This document shows positions 35,709 through 50,428 of a stretch of DNA of 64,000 nt, piece after piece; position 1 is the stretch's first letter; the number at the start of each line of letters is the position of its first letter. The notes beneath the pieces were generated by a model, which worked only from the letters and a program-made list of their open reading frames with translations, was not told the DNA's origin and did no database searches. This stretch comes from Ceratorhiza oryzae-sativae (taxonomy: Eukaryota; Basidiomycota; Agaricomycetes; Cantharellales; Ceratobasidiaceae). The stretch is from positions 2,728,001 to 2,792,000 of the forward strand of contig JARWMV010000232.1 in assembly GCA_030998015.1 (NCBI GenBank), given 5' to 3'. The position numbers were made by a program, and so were the translations under genes.

Positions 35709-36391
35709 ACCCACTGTCTCTTGGCATTGATCTCCCTCTCTCTCTCTTGCTTCGCCTTGCCCGTATGTACTAGTACAATGCCCACCGTCGTCCTGTTTGC
35801 CGCTCGGATCTATTACACTTCGGTGACGTTCTTGCCCCCTTCGCATGGTTTCCCTCCACGAGTTTCGTCTTTGAGTTTTGGAAGTTTTACCGCATCTTTT
35901 TTTTAAATATTAGCATATTTCTCGCATAATTTTTCAATCACATTCGCTTCAAATCACACTTTTGGGCGGTGTATGCGTGGGAAAACCAAGCGAGGTATGG
36001 TACCAGATGTAGCCATGTGCCAGTATTTTCGCAGTGGTTGAATTATGTCTTGGCCGAATAGCTTTGCATATATTCCCGCCTTCTCCATTGACGTCATCTC
36101 GTAAGCCATATATATATACTGAAGCTTCCTCTCAGCACACGTTGTATTTTTGAAAGGTTGGGATCTCCCGCAGATCGTTGAAGCATGGATTCGACGCGAC
36201 GAACGTGCCCCAACCAACTTTCTTTCAGCCCAGCCCAGCCCAAGCCCACTACGACACGAGATATTCAAACCAAACTTAATTTCTGATACAAAGGGGAAAA
36301 GAAAAGAAAAAACGATACACAGACGAGTAAAGAAAATGCAACATAATAGTGTCCTTTTTTCAACCGACCAATGCAACTGCTCCGAACCGAT
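35709..36391. other. Convergent spacer, no gene seen
   Basis: Lies between the 3' ends of the aquaporin-like gene and GFA1. It is AT-richer than the flanks and probably 3' UTR sequence of both genes. Confidence 0.5.
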
Positions 36392-38856
<2,465 letters not shown>

Positions 38857-39903
38857 GTCGAGGAAGAGTGTAATGTGGTGGTGGGATTACGCGTCGTTGC
38901 AGGAGGAAAACGACTTGCGGGGGTCGATGCTCAGGATGGTCTCGTCGCGGTCGACTTATAGGCCGTCGGCCCCAGGGGTCCAGGGTACACGCGCTTGCCC
39001 ATCGGATATGTGGCAGTGCGGTTGCTAGTGCTTGTTTGCACCCTCCCAGGAGGCTGTTCAACTCCACCGCCAGCGTTTTATATCGATTCTCAGTTCCGAC
39101 CTGAACACAGCATCTGCCCCATGAAGTCTCAAACGCAATCAGTACCTTTCTGGCAGCGAATACGCAGATCCTTTGACGCAACGCCAGATAACGTTCCTGC
39201 ATGAACGCATGCGTGCCGAGCGTCCACGGACCTACCTTCGCGCGTTCATCCACGCCCGGGGCTTTATCTTCCGGATTGTTGCTCAGAATTAATATATTTG
39301 ACACACTGCCATTGACGAGAACCGCATTTCGTCGCCCTGTCGACTAATCTATAGCAGCCGCCCGAGTATGCTTCTGCTACGAAGATTGGGCGGGTTGGGC
39401 TGGGCTGGAAAATGCATCGGGCAAATCCGCCCTGCGTGGACAGCTGTCACTGTGTAGATCGACACCTTTTCATTCTTCAGTCGTGCCGAACTGGTGTCTC
39501 GAGGCTGTTCATCTAGCAACAGATAGTACCCGCCGAACAACGTGTATTGTTTTTGACACGCATATCTTCGTTTTTAGACATCTAAAGAGGGCCATAATGA
39601 TCATTGAACTGCTATGATCCTATTTTCGTAGCCGACTCCGTCTGAGCGCTCGGACCTATAATCCTCTATCAAGCTTCGATAAGAATTAGATATCGCCAAT
39701 TCAGCGTTATATGCATCCTGCTCGAATTAAAGGCATGAGTCATCACACTGGCGACACCTCTGCACTTCACAGCTTACAAAGACAGCATCTGCGAAGCTCG
39801 AAGAAGACAAGGTCGTCCTTTTACATCCCGTGATCGAAGCTGAATGCATCCTTCCCTAACTATCTCATGATTCGTTTTTCATTTTTCGCTCTCCACAACC
39901 ACC
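38857..39903. other. Divergent spacer of GFA1 and the first epoxide hydrolase
   Basis: Holds both promoters. Short overlapping frames with no recognisable domain are present. No other structure was seen. Confidence 0.5.
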
Positions 39904-41240
39904 ATGGCTAGCATGCATCCCCTCGGGTACGAAAGCCACATCGCTCATCTCCCCACTGGGCATTCATACCGCTATGTCGATGTGCACCCCCCGGAGGGCA
40001 TCAAGACCATAGCCACCGCACTACTGTTTCATGGTTTCCCTGATTCTGCGTTAGTCGCTAATCTATTCCCAGGGATTCAACTACTGACACACGATCAATA
40101 GGTATGGATGGAGGCGTCAGGTCAAAGGATGGTCAAACCGAGGCATTCGTCTCATCATCCCCGATGCTCTCGGTTACTACGGCAGCTCCCAGCCCTTGGA
40201 TCCCAAAGAATATAGTTGGAAGAGACAGAGCGATAACTACGAGGCGTTAATCAAACACATCGGTCTGCCCGAGGAAGAAAAGGTCGTATTGATCTCGCAT
40301 GACTGGTGAGCGTGTCCTTCAAGTTATTCTCCCTTACCCACCCTTGCTCTAGGGGCTCGGTGACTGCTATACGCTTCTCAGAATACAAGCCGCACCTTGC
40401 CAAGGGGATTGTAAGGTCAGCAGGCTGACATACATCATTTCGAAAGACTGAAACCTTCAAATCCAGTTTATGTGTGCCATTCTCGTTCGCAAAACCCGCA
40501 ACGGAATACGTGCCCACCGAGCAACTTGTCAAAACTCTTCCGAACTTTGGATACCAGCTATTCTTGGAGTCCCCGGAATCGGGTCCGCTCATCGATGCTA
40601 GCGTGCGAACCCCTCCCCTATTGCAAATGCGTGCTTCAACTAATCGTGTAATAAAATAGCTTGAGAAGTTTGTCGCTACCGTATTTACGACCGCTTTGCA
40701 ACGTGAATCGGGTGAAGTTCCCAAGCTTGTAGCGCTTGGGGCCATGGAGGCCTTGCTCAAATCCGATGAAAAGGCTCCTAAACCCGGGCTGCTTAGCGAA
40801 GAGGTGAGGCTCTGCCCCTAAACCGATGCCTTGATCATACATTTAAAAAATGCAGGAATACGAAACGATTGTCAGCGAAATCAAAGCGGGTGTTGGTTTC
40901 TCGTACGTTTCCCTACGATTTGTACCGGACTCAACTGATACAATGTCCCTTTAGGGCTATGGCGAACTACTACCGAACTCGAAAAATCAACTTCGAGCTC
41001 GACAAAGATCTTCCCCAAGAGTACCGCCCCGAGTTGCCCAAACTTCTAGTCGTACCTACGAAAGACTCGGCTTTGCCTGCTCATATGTCTGCCAACGCAG
41101 AAAAAGAGTACAAGAACATCGAAGTTGTTCGCTTAGAGGGATTGTGTGGGCATTGGGTGCAGCTTGAGTTGGCTGAGGAGACGGAGCGAATCGTTGGTGA
41201 CTGGGTTGAGAAGATGGCTAAACAGAATTGGGTGATGTGA
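39904..41240 (+). CDS. Epoxide hydrolase-like alpha/beta hydrolase, tandem copy 1
   Basis: Alpha/beta hydrolase of the soluble epoxide hydrolase type, expected to open epoxide rings by water addition. From ATG 39904 the exons give MASMHPLGYESH, LLFHGFPDSA (oxyanion-hole HGFP), YGWRRQVKGWSNRGIRLIIP, DALGYYGSSQPLD, then SHDWGSVTAIRFSEY with Asp of HDWG as the nucleophile, a cap region (FSFAKPATEYVPTEQLVKTL), and GLCGHWVQLE with the catalytic His. It ends MAKQNWVM. Six small introns are present. It is the first of four tandem copies that share this exon plan, and is closest to copy 2 (the 5' flank ACCACCATGGCYAGYATGCA is also shared). Confidence 0.85.
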
Positions 41241-42618
41241 GCTCTGGTGTGATTGTGCGGATGGTGAATGTCCAGTCACTTCTGTTAATTAAGCAATTCG
41301 AGGGCTGGAAATGTGCAAGACAAAAGTTGTACAATCACGTGAATCACTCAAACGTGGCCGAAGCAAGGTCATTCGCCGATTACGACCATTTCTATTTAAC
41401 GGGTACCTCTTTATCTATTGCTGGCAGACGGGTGCAGCGTAAATGGCATAGACACCCTCGCACTCTCGGAAGGGCCCTCATGTCGTATCTGAATATATGC
41501 GCTTGGCTAACCTTGGAATGAGCCATGCTTGAATTTGCACCCGCGGGCGGGGTAAATAGACCAAAGAGACACATTATTAGTTGTCACCCCCGTTGTAGAG
41601 TCGGGCACTGGCTGAGCGTCCTTGAGCCCTTGTTCGGGATCTATATAGATCATCTCGCGCCCGAGGCGCAATCCAGTTGTTTATTATTTACCACCTCGTG
41701 TACCCGAGTCTCATGCGCTAGCTTCGCCCCACCGCTCTTCTACCATCGATCTTAAACACACAATGTACTCCCAAAGGATAGTGGTAGGGCTTGTAGCCGT
41801 TTTGTTCGACAGTTCTAGGCACCTTGATGGGTAACACCCTACTCCCAGCCGCTATGCGCGCTAGCATACCAGAGTAAGTGGTCGTCATGTTCTGGAGCTT
41901 GGGCCACTGGCTGACGTGGCTTACCTCCAGTATTATCCTCCGCCATTATCCTGCTGCGTCGTGGGGTTTATCGCGGGCGTGCTTCCTTATGAGATTCCAC
42001 TCGCATGGTAGACCTGATAGTCCTATGCTCCACTTGCACACGCTCGGGTTCGTGGAGTTGCTGGAGTTGTATATTAAATCTCGACAATGACCATGAATCT
42101 GAGCTTCGCTGTGCGTGATGAGATGTACGATGGTCCTCCCGCGAACTGGTGAATCATTAGCGGTGTGACCAGCCACACCCTCATCGAACCCTCAGCTCTC
42201 AACGATTGAGCCCTCTAGTCTCGTGGCTACCCGCTCCTAATCCGAGAATTTGTAGGTGATAGATACTTACAACCCGAGTACACGAAAGATTGATACTGTC
42301 GTGAATATTCCCTATATCTTGCTTGGATGAATTGGAATCAAGAAAATAACGATTGGTTGTTTTCTACCAAGTCCATTTGAGGCATGACACCATCTAGTTC
42401 GATGCTGTATGCGCTCCACCCAGGCTGACGTAATGCGTATCACCCTCGCACGCCGAAGGCCGTTGGAACATAGGGAGTGAGAACCGAACAATCCCAATAA
42501 CACCTTCCTAGAAGCACGAATAGCACTTTTTATTCATCATATCGCGATGAGATCTTTTTGGATTCAGTTTCCTATAAATTCGCTGCTCGGGTTCCGTCGC
42601 CCGTTGTCTGCAACCACC
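41241..42618. other. Spacer between epoxide hydrolase copies 1 and 2
   Basis: 1.38 kb, against 145 and 423 bp between the other copies. Contains a CACGTG box at 41337-41342. No domain-bearing ORF was found. It may hold a lost gene copy or inserted sequence, but I saw no hydrolase remnant by eye. Confidence 0.45.
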
Positions 42619-43982
42619 ATGGCCAGTATGCATCCCCTCGGATACGAAAGCCACGTCGTCCATCTCCCCACGGGACATTCATACCGCTACGTCGATGTGC
42701 ACCCTCCAGAGGGTGTCGAGACTATAGCCATCGCACTCCTACTACATGGTTTCCCAGATTCAGCGTGAGTCGTGCCCCGATCTTTTAGCGCTTTGATCAT
42801 ATTCGTGCACCCACGATACAGATATGGATGGCGGCGCCAAGTCAAAGGATGGTCAGCCCGAGGCATTCGTCTCATCGTCCCTGATGCTCTCGGTTACTAC
42901 GGCAGCTCTCAGCCCCTTGATCCCAAAGAATATAGTTGGAAGAGGCAGAGCGACAACTACGAGGCGCTAATCAAACACGTTGGTCTGCCAGAGGGACAAA
43001 AGCTTGTCCTGATCTCACACGATTGGTTAGTGCGTTTCTTTCGAAAGTTTTGTTTTACATCATCCTTGCTCCACCAGGGGCTCGGTAGCCGCTATACGTT
43101 TGTCGGAGTTCAAACCCGAGCTTGTCAAAGGGATCGTAAGGTCGGCAGACTGTTGCCTGCCGCGTAGCGCTTGATGGTAATAGACGCCTTGAATCTTAGC
43201 CTATGTGTCCCATTCTCATTTGCAAAAGCCCCAACGGAGTACATCTCCACCGAGCAACTTGTCAAAGCTCTGCCGAACTTTGGATATCAAATTTTCTTTG
43301 AGTCTCCGGAATCGGGCCCGCTCATTGATGCGAATGTACGCAGGCCTTCTGTTACTCGAAATTGCACATATATCTTTCAGCTGACGACCTGATGAAACAG
43401 CTTGAAAAATTCACAGCTATTATGTTCACCGCCGCTCCACAACTTGAATCGGGTGAAATTCCTAGCATTGTTGAGCTAGGAGCCCTGGAGGCTTGGCTTA
43501 AATCTGATAATAAACCTCCTAACCCTGGTTTGCTGAGTAGAGAGGCAAGTCTTTTTGATGAATTGTATCTTGTACTACTTATATAGAGGATGAATGCAGG
43601 AATTCGAAACCATCGTTAGTGAAGTGAAGGCAGGCGTCGGCTACTCGTAGGTTTTCATACCGATGCGCCCACCTTTTAACTTATGCCAGTGATTAGGGCT
43701 ATGTTAAACTACTACCGGACCCGCAAAATAAACCACGAGTTCGATAAAGATCTTCCCCAAGAGTACCGTCCCGAACTCCCAAAGCTTCTAGTTATACCAA
43801 CAAAAGACCCGGCACTGCCTGCTCACCTATCCGCCAATGCCGAGCACGAGTATAAAAACATCGAAGTTGCTCGCTTGGAGGGATTGTGTGGACATTGGGT
43901 CCAGCTTGAATTGGCCGAAGAGACGGAACGGGTCGTTGGTGACTGGATCGAGAAGATGGCTAAAAAGGGATGGGTGCCGTGA
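42619..43982 (+). CDS. Epoxide hydrolase-like alpha/beta hydrolase, tandem copy 2
   Basis: Same plan as copy 1: MASMHPLGYESHVVHLPTGH, LLLHGFPDSA, YGWRRQVKGWSARGIRLIVP, ISHDWGSVAAIRLSEFKPEL (after splicing GTTAGT...CACCAG), FSFAKAPTEYISTEQLVKAL, NYYRTRKINHEFDKDLPQEY, and the His region GLCGHWVQLELAEETERVVG ending MAKKGWVP. ATG 42619 is chosen by alignment to copy 1 rather than the upstream in-frame ATG 42547. All catalytic positions are present. Confidence 0.85.
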
Positions 43983-44127
43983 AGCCCGGCTTGTGTTCGG
44001 CACAGCCAATCACGATTCGATGTATGGATAATTGATCCAACGAATAAGAAACGGAATGTGTATGGAAGCTAGTTAATAGGGGAATGCGATCACTTGTGAA
44101 TTTTCCGTCTCTTTCTGCTCCACCACC

Positions 44128-45487
44128 ATGTCCTCTCAAATGCATCCACTTGGGTACAAAAGCAAAACCGCCCAACTCCCGACTGGGTATCACTATCGCT
44201 ATGTCGACGTTCACCCTCCGAAAGGCGTGAAGACGATAGCGACAGCCTTGTTGATGCATGGGTTTCCCGATGCCGCGTAAGCCTGCCGCGCATGTCCTGG
44301 TCTGTCACGACTAATATTTGCATTGCCCGTAGCTACGGATGGAGACACCAAGTCAAAGGGTGGTCTAATCGGGGTATCCGACTTATCATCTCAGATGCGC
44401 TCGGATACAATGGTAGTTCGCAACCTCTGGATGCAGAGGAGTACAATCTCAAACGGCAGAGCGATAACTACGAAGCGCTCATAACGCATATCGGGCTTCC
44501 CGGTGATGAGAAAGTTGTCTTGATTGCTCACGATTGGTGGGTTCCTTGAATTCCCCTAGTTATAGTTTGTGACTCATTTCAATTTTTTGAAGGGGTGCGA
44601 TAACTGCCACCCGCCTGGCACAGTACAAGCCCAATCTTGTAAAGGGAATCGCCAGGTAGGAGACCCAGCAAGCGTTTCGAGGACTGGCCTTATCATTATC
44701 TTTAGCATTGGGATACCATTCTCGTTCGCTAAACCAGCTCCAGCATATGTCCCTACTGAACAGCTTGCAGAGATGTTCCCGACCTTGGGTTATCAGCCGT
44801 TTTTCGAATCCCCTGAAGCGGCAGCCGTCTTAGACGCGAAGGCATGTCACCTGATTGTGAAACATACCCATCCGCTGATAAAATCATAAAAAAAGACCGA
44901 AAGGTTCATGAGCTTGCTTTTCGTATCGGGGAGGCAGTTTGAGTCAGGAGAGGTCCCAAATATTTTATACAAGGGGGTTATCGAAGAATGGCTCAAGGAC
45001 GATACCAAGTTGGTTGATTCGGAGCTACTTTCCAGAGATGTGAGTTATTGAATAAAATCTGGTTATAACGTAGCGGCCTTACGATGACCACGGCAATAGG
45101 AGCTCGAAGTGATGATAAAGGAAATCAAATCTGGCGTTGGATTTTCGTCGGTCTCATCACCTCGTATTCGATGATAAATGTTCGCTAACCATTTGACATA
45201 GTGCAATGCTCAACTACTACCAAAACGGTAAAAGAAATTTTGAGCTTGAGCGAGGTCTACCTCAAAATTACCGGCCCGAGATACCCAAGCTGCTAGTCAT
45301 AGCCCCAGAGGATATCGCTCTCCCTCCACAATTTGTTGAAAATGCCGAAAACGACTGTGAGAATCTCGAAGTCGTACGTTTGAAAGGTCCATGTGGGCAC
45401 TGGATACAGTTGGAGATGCCCCAAAAACTCGAAGAGGCTGTCGGAGACTGGGTTGAGCGAATGTCCGCTAAGGGATGGGCGGTGTAA
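44128..45487 (+). CDS. Epoxide hydrolase-like alpha/beta hydrolase, tandem copy 3
   Basis: MSSQMHPLGYKSKTAQLPTG from ATG 44128, LLMHGFPDAA, YGWRHQVKGWSNRGIRLIIS, IAHDW plus GAITATRLAQY, FSFAKPAPAYVPTEQLAEMF, and the His motif GPCGHWIQLEMPQ, ending MSAKGWAV. One intron (44842-44895) starts GC rather than GT (AAG|GCATGT...AAAG). The sister genes have a GT intron at the same place. Lies 145 bp after copy 2. The final exon differs more from copies 1 and 2 than those two do from each other. Confidence 0.85.
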
Positions 45488-45714
45488 GGTCTAACTGGAA
45501 AACGATTAGGAGACGAATCGGTGCGCATATACCCATCGATTTGTTCTGTTGGTACCGACGCAAAACATTCATGTGAAAACCACTTGCCGGCTTCCACCTC
45601 CCCTTTCTTTTACCTCCACACCCTTTCCTTCTAATTCTCGGTATGTGCTAATTGATCATTATGTTCACGTAGCGTCACATAAATCTAAATGAAAGAGCAG
45701 CAGTCACGTGACCG

Positions 45715-45720
45715 GGCATC
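45715..45720. promoter_or_regulatory. CACGTG box upstream of epoxide hydrolase copy 4
   Basis: GTCACGTGAC, 191 bp before ATG 45911. Function is inferred. Confidence 0.35.
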
Positions 45721-45910
45721 GATCGGCGATCGAAGTAACGTAAATGATCTAATGCTAATGCGTTGAGGATGCATTGTGAATTGAGTCGGGTATTCATCGC
45801 CGAGCTATGATAAATCCGGTTTAATAAGCACCAGAATCCGCAGCATGCCATGTTATATAGCAGCAGGGCGTGCTGTCTTCAGCCCAGACTCCATTACTGC
45901 GCATCTCATC

Positions 45911-47264
45911 ATGAGTTCTCACCTACATCCTCTCGGACACGAGAGCAAAACCGCCAAACTCTCTACTGGACATCACTATCGTTACGTCGACATCCATCCT
46001 CCAGCAGGCGTCAATAAAACAGACACAGCGCTTTTGCTTCATGGTTTCCCCGATTCTGCGTGAGTTGTCATCTGTTTGTTGGTGATCAAGTCGCAAAGGT
46101 TCTTACATCAAATGACGCGTTAGTTATGGATGGAGACACCAAATCAAAGGGTGGTCAAATCGGGGCATTCGTCTCATTATCCCGGATGCTCTCGGGTATA
46201 CTGGGACTTCTCAGCCTCTAGATCCGGAAGAGTATAGCTTCAAGCGGCAGAGCGATGACTACGAAGCTTTGATCCAGCACATTGGTCTACCGGAAGGGGA
46301 GAAAATTATTTTGATTGCTCACGACTGGTGCGCCATTAACCTAGTCGTCTGACTGAATTTTAAAGTCTGGGTGATGTAGGGGCGCGGGAACCGCCAATAG
46401 GCTCGCACAATTCAAACCAAATCTCGTGAAAGGGGTTGCCAAGTAAGTGTTTCTAGCACGAACCAGAGCGCTAAGAGCTCATTTTCGTATTAGCCTCTGT
46501 GTACCCTTCAGTAAGCCAGAGCAACAATACATCCCTACTGAAAATTTAGTGAAATTCCTGCCAAATTTCGAGTATCAACTTTTCTTTGCCTCGCCTGGAT
46601 CGGAGGCAATCATCGACTCCAAGGTAAGGGGTCACAACGCTGAAAGGTTGCTTTGCGGCAGCCAGCTAAATTTTAAGCATAGGTCGAGAAGTTTATCAGT
46701 TTACTCTACACTTCCGCCAAGCAGGTTGAATCAGGAGAAGTCCCATCTTTTGAAAAGAAAGGCGTTATCGAGGGATGGTTACAAGACGACACAAAATCTG
46801 TGCATCCTGATCTCCTGACTGCAGAGGCAAGCTGTTTGAGTAAACACCATGCCTATAATATTAAACCCACTGTAGGAGCTGAGTGTCATTGTGAAGCAGA
46901 TCCAAGAAGGCGTTGGGTTCGCGTGAGTGCGCTTGTTATGTAGGTACTCATATGCTAACCCCACTGTTCCACCTTTAGCGCAATGCTCAATTACTACCGG
47001 AACCGCAAGTTCAATTACGAATCCGAGAAGAATCTACCACAAGATTATCGCCCGGAAATGCCGAAGCTTTTGATCATACCAACTCGAGATCCTGCCCTTC
47101 CACCCGCTATGTCGGCAAATCTGGAAAATCAGTTCCAAAACATTGAAGTAATGCGTCTCGAGGGCTTATGTGGGCATTGGGTGCAATTGGAGCGTCCGGC
47201 TGAAATCGAGCGGGTCGTTGGAGAGTGGGTCGGGCGAATGGCCATTAAAGGATGGGCGCCGTAG
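45911..47264 (+). CDS. Epoxide hydrolase-like alpha/beta hydrolase, tandem copy 4
   Basis: MSSHLHPLGHESKTAKLSTG from ATG 45911 (chosen by alignment over ATG 45845), LLLHGFPDSA, YGWRHQIKGWSNRGIRLIIP, DALGYTGTSQPLDPEEYSF, IAHDW plus GAGTANRLAQF, FSKPEQQYIPTENLVKFL, LNYYRNRKFNYESEKNLPQD, and GLCGHWVQLERPAEIERVVG ending MAIKGWAP. Six introns match the other copies. The conserved Ser after the HDWG nucleophile in copies 1 and 2 (GSV) is Ala here (GAG), as in copy 3 (GAI), a split between the older and younger pair. Confidence 0.85.
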
Positions 47265-48393
47265 CCTTCCATTCGAATCCAGTCAAAAAGAACTGGACGT
47301 ATGCGCTAATTCGGCATGCGAAGGGCTGTATCTAGGCTTTGAGCAGCATATATTCATGTTTTTGATGTAGATCATAAACCGTTATGTTTGGAGACTAGGG
47401 AATGAATTGAGCTCTCTGTGACCGAACTTAGTAAGCGTAAACAGGGTGGATCAGGCACGTAACAGAGTGTGGTTGCGTCCAAGTGTGAGAATAAACCAGC
47501 AACAAGGTTCATTACGTGCACTTAGTCCAAGTTCTAGGAGGAAATATGCTGTTCCAAGAACCATCACAAAAAGCTGGACTGGCCAGCCACGCAGCCCTGA
47601 GAGAAAGGACGAGCTCAGACTCTGTTGTATCCGTCAACCCCAGGTTAGGAGGCATCTTTGGAGCCTGCAGCTTCTGTGCCTAACGTTCATCTAGTGGCAA
47701 AATAAACACATCAGGGGTACGCAACAAAAGCTAGGTGGCGTTGTCGACGGATATAGGCAGATATAGATGTCGTGAGAATTGGACCGAGTTGAGATTCTGA
47801 TAGAAGAAATAACAGCCCGAGCCAAACGGAGCACATGCGAGTATCTGCGGCATGAAAAGCATGGCTGAAATGTAGCGACTCCAGGAACATGGTGATGCAA
47901 GGGTGAAGCCAGTGAAAGGGGTTGAGCGAACAGGGTTTGTGCAAATATCGGCCATCCCCGCGTCGAATTAGGATCTACCCGTCGTATAGGTTCAGTTCTC
48001 GGGTCGAGTGAGGATGGATGGAATGTATCGCCACACCGGCTCCGCCGAAATGTTTTCGCTTATTCGGCTAAGCAGTTCACCTGGGAATTTTATAGCATCC
48101 CAAGGAGCTATGATCCGGGTTTATTTTGAAGCTGAAGCGTCGGCATATACAGCAAAGCCCCCTCGGTTTGTGGAACAGCTTTTGCTTGGCTTAAGCCTGC
48201 ACGATTGGCCACTTCAATTCCCTTGGTCGACTTTGTATGATACATCTTGGTGTTACGGTGCATACAAGTACAAGAATGCAATTGTAACCTCTTCAAGAAA
48301 CTATTAAAGGTATCCGGCAGAGCGGAGGCAGTTTCCTATTTCACTCAAACATATAACTAGACCGATGGTCGCGTAATTATTAAGATCTCAGAA
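47265..48393. other. Convergent spacer, no gene seen
   Basis: Lies between epoxide hydrolase copy 4 and the 3' end of the P450. Only short frames on both strands without family features. Confidence 0.5.
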
Positions 48394-50428
48394 TTAGTGT
48401 CCAAGCACACCTTCCAGCATCCTTCGCTTTATTTTGCATTTAAATGGGTGTGGATGTCTGCAACCAGAGAAATTAGTACATTCAAGGATACGACACAATC
48501 TAGTGGACCTCACACAACAGCACCATTTCCGTACGTCGCGAGAGGCAGCACTGGCATCCCAGTAGCTTCATCAACGTCTGGAAGAATCTCGAACGTTGCG
48601 AGGATCGATGCTGCGAATATCCACAGGCTTTCTGTTGCGAGGTGTTGACCAACACACACGCGTCGACCGAATCCGAAGACGAAATCTGCTGGGTCTGGTG
48701 CCGGAGTGTCATGTATACCGCCTTGAGATCTGGGGAGATAGCGCTCTGGGATGAAATGTTCTGGGTTCGGATACATGGTCGCATCGCGCGACATTGCCCT
48801 ATTCGCGCGTTATTAGCTTTCTGTGTGCGCTGGGTTAAAATCGGGAATAGTTTACCAAATGTTGGAGAGGATTGTCACGCCTTTAGGTAGAATGTAATTT
48901 TGATAGGCGGTATCATCCAGACATGTATGCGGGAGGCCTATCGGTGGTTTAATAACCGAGTCTTCAGAAATATCAAATGAACTTACCAAGAGGTAAGGGG
49001 GGGTGCCATCGTAAGACTTCGGTTGCTAGAGCAGTGATATATGGCAGAGCTTCTTTATCTTCGAATCCAGGTAGCCTTCCGCGCCCCAATACTGAATCCA
49101 GCTCTTGCCGTGCTTTTTGTTGTTTTTCGGGAAACAGGACCATCAATAGTATGAAGGTACTGAGTCCAGATACGGTCTGAAATCAGAGCGTAAATTAATC
49201 GTGGCTCCATCAAGGCTTGTGAATTGACGATTACCGTGTCGGCACCTGCAGAATACAAGGAAGCGGCTGCACATTTCATTATTTGAACTTGATCTGAGTC
49301 CCAGTCGTCGGGTGAGTCTCGCTGCTCCAACAGTCTCTGAAGGAAGCAAGATTGAACAGCTCCTGATTTCTATTGGGATTCAGACAATATATCTTAAGCT
49401 AGTCAGGTTTTACGTACCAGCCTTTCTTTGAGGACTTGAAATGGAACATCGACCGACTGTTGACGCAAAGTTCCCCACTCACGGGCCTGGCCCTTGAATG
49501 CGCCTCCAGGAAACCATTCGGGGATATATTTCACTGAGCATACGTTAGTTAAAATTAGAATAATATGATATCTGGAACCTACAAAAAGGAAGATGATCCA
49601 CCAAGTAGCTAGTGCCAGACAGGGCCAACGATGCTGTAACCAAGGATTTGTTGATGAGTTCGGCCAAGGGATCTCGCCCTTCAGGTACATTATGTCCATA
49701 GGAGTACCGTAGTACAACTGATGCCACGGCTCTTCACCCATATTACCATTTGAGTGAATGCTATCACAGCTGCACTATAAGGTAATCGTCTCACCGTTGA
49801 ATATGCTGTATGAAGGAATCCGGAGACTGGTCCAATCTTTGGAGAAGTCGATCTCGCTCGTCAAGTTCGATAGGCTGACGGTTGATTGAATTCCGCACGC
49901 CAAGCTCAGGAACCATGAGCCGGCGCATTTGTCTATGGAAATGATTTGGTTGCGATAGAGCAGTTGCTGTATCAAACCCCATACTAGGTCGCGATAATAA
50001 GCTCTGCGGGGAGCCATGATAGAGCGGCACTTACAGCTCACACGCCATTACGAACCTCGGTCGCCCGCAGGTAGAGACAGACTGCTTGACGAGAAGATCG
50101 TCTGCAGACTGTTTGCTATTGAGGATTACAAAAGAACGACCAAGGACTTTTGTATGAACCACATCGCCTGGAGGGCAGGTTTGTTTCAGCTCCAGTTCCA
50201 GGCCACAGAAATGCCAAAGGCCTACCCACCGTATAGCTTGCCCCATTCAGCAAATACTCTCCACCGCTGGTTCGCCCCGAACTCTTTCAAACTTCCAAAT
50301 AGAAAGTGCCCGGATGGCCCGGGGGGTAACCGAGGGCGCTTTAGCAGACCTACCCGGTCACAAAGCCAAAGGCCGAATACTAGGATGAATGCAGGAACGA
50401 GAGCAAACGTTAATGAACGATAGAGCAT
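48394..50428 (-). CDS. Cytochrome P450 monooxygenase
   Basis: Membrane-bound haem monooxygenase of a fungal CYP family. ATG 50428 opens an N-terminal anchor (LTFALVPAFILVFGLWLC) and the proline hinge RPRLPPGPSG. Then GDVVHTKVLGRSFVILNS, the I-helix AGADT (SLYSAGADTV), the K-helix ExxR in TALATEVLRWHPPLP, PEHFIPERYLPR, and the haem loop FGFGRRVCVGQHLA with the Cys ligand. The last intron (donor GTGAGG after AVV, acceptor TTGCAG) leads to HPHPFKCKIKRRMLEG and TAA 48394-48396. The unspliced frame stops too early at 48510. About ten introns are present. It faces the epoxide hydrolase cluster tail to tail. The substrate is unknown. Confidence 0.87.

Noticed and set aside
48510..48512. Stop codon of the P450 at 48510
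   Set aside because: It lies inside a GTGAGG...TTGCAG intron. Splicing restores the usual P450 C-terminus ending at 48394.
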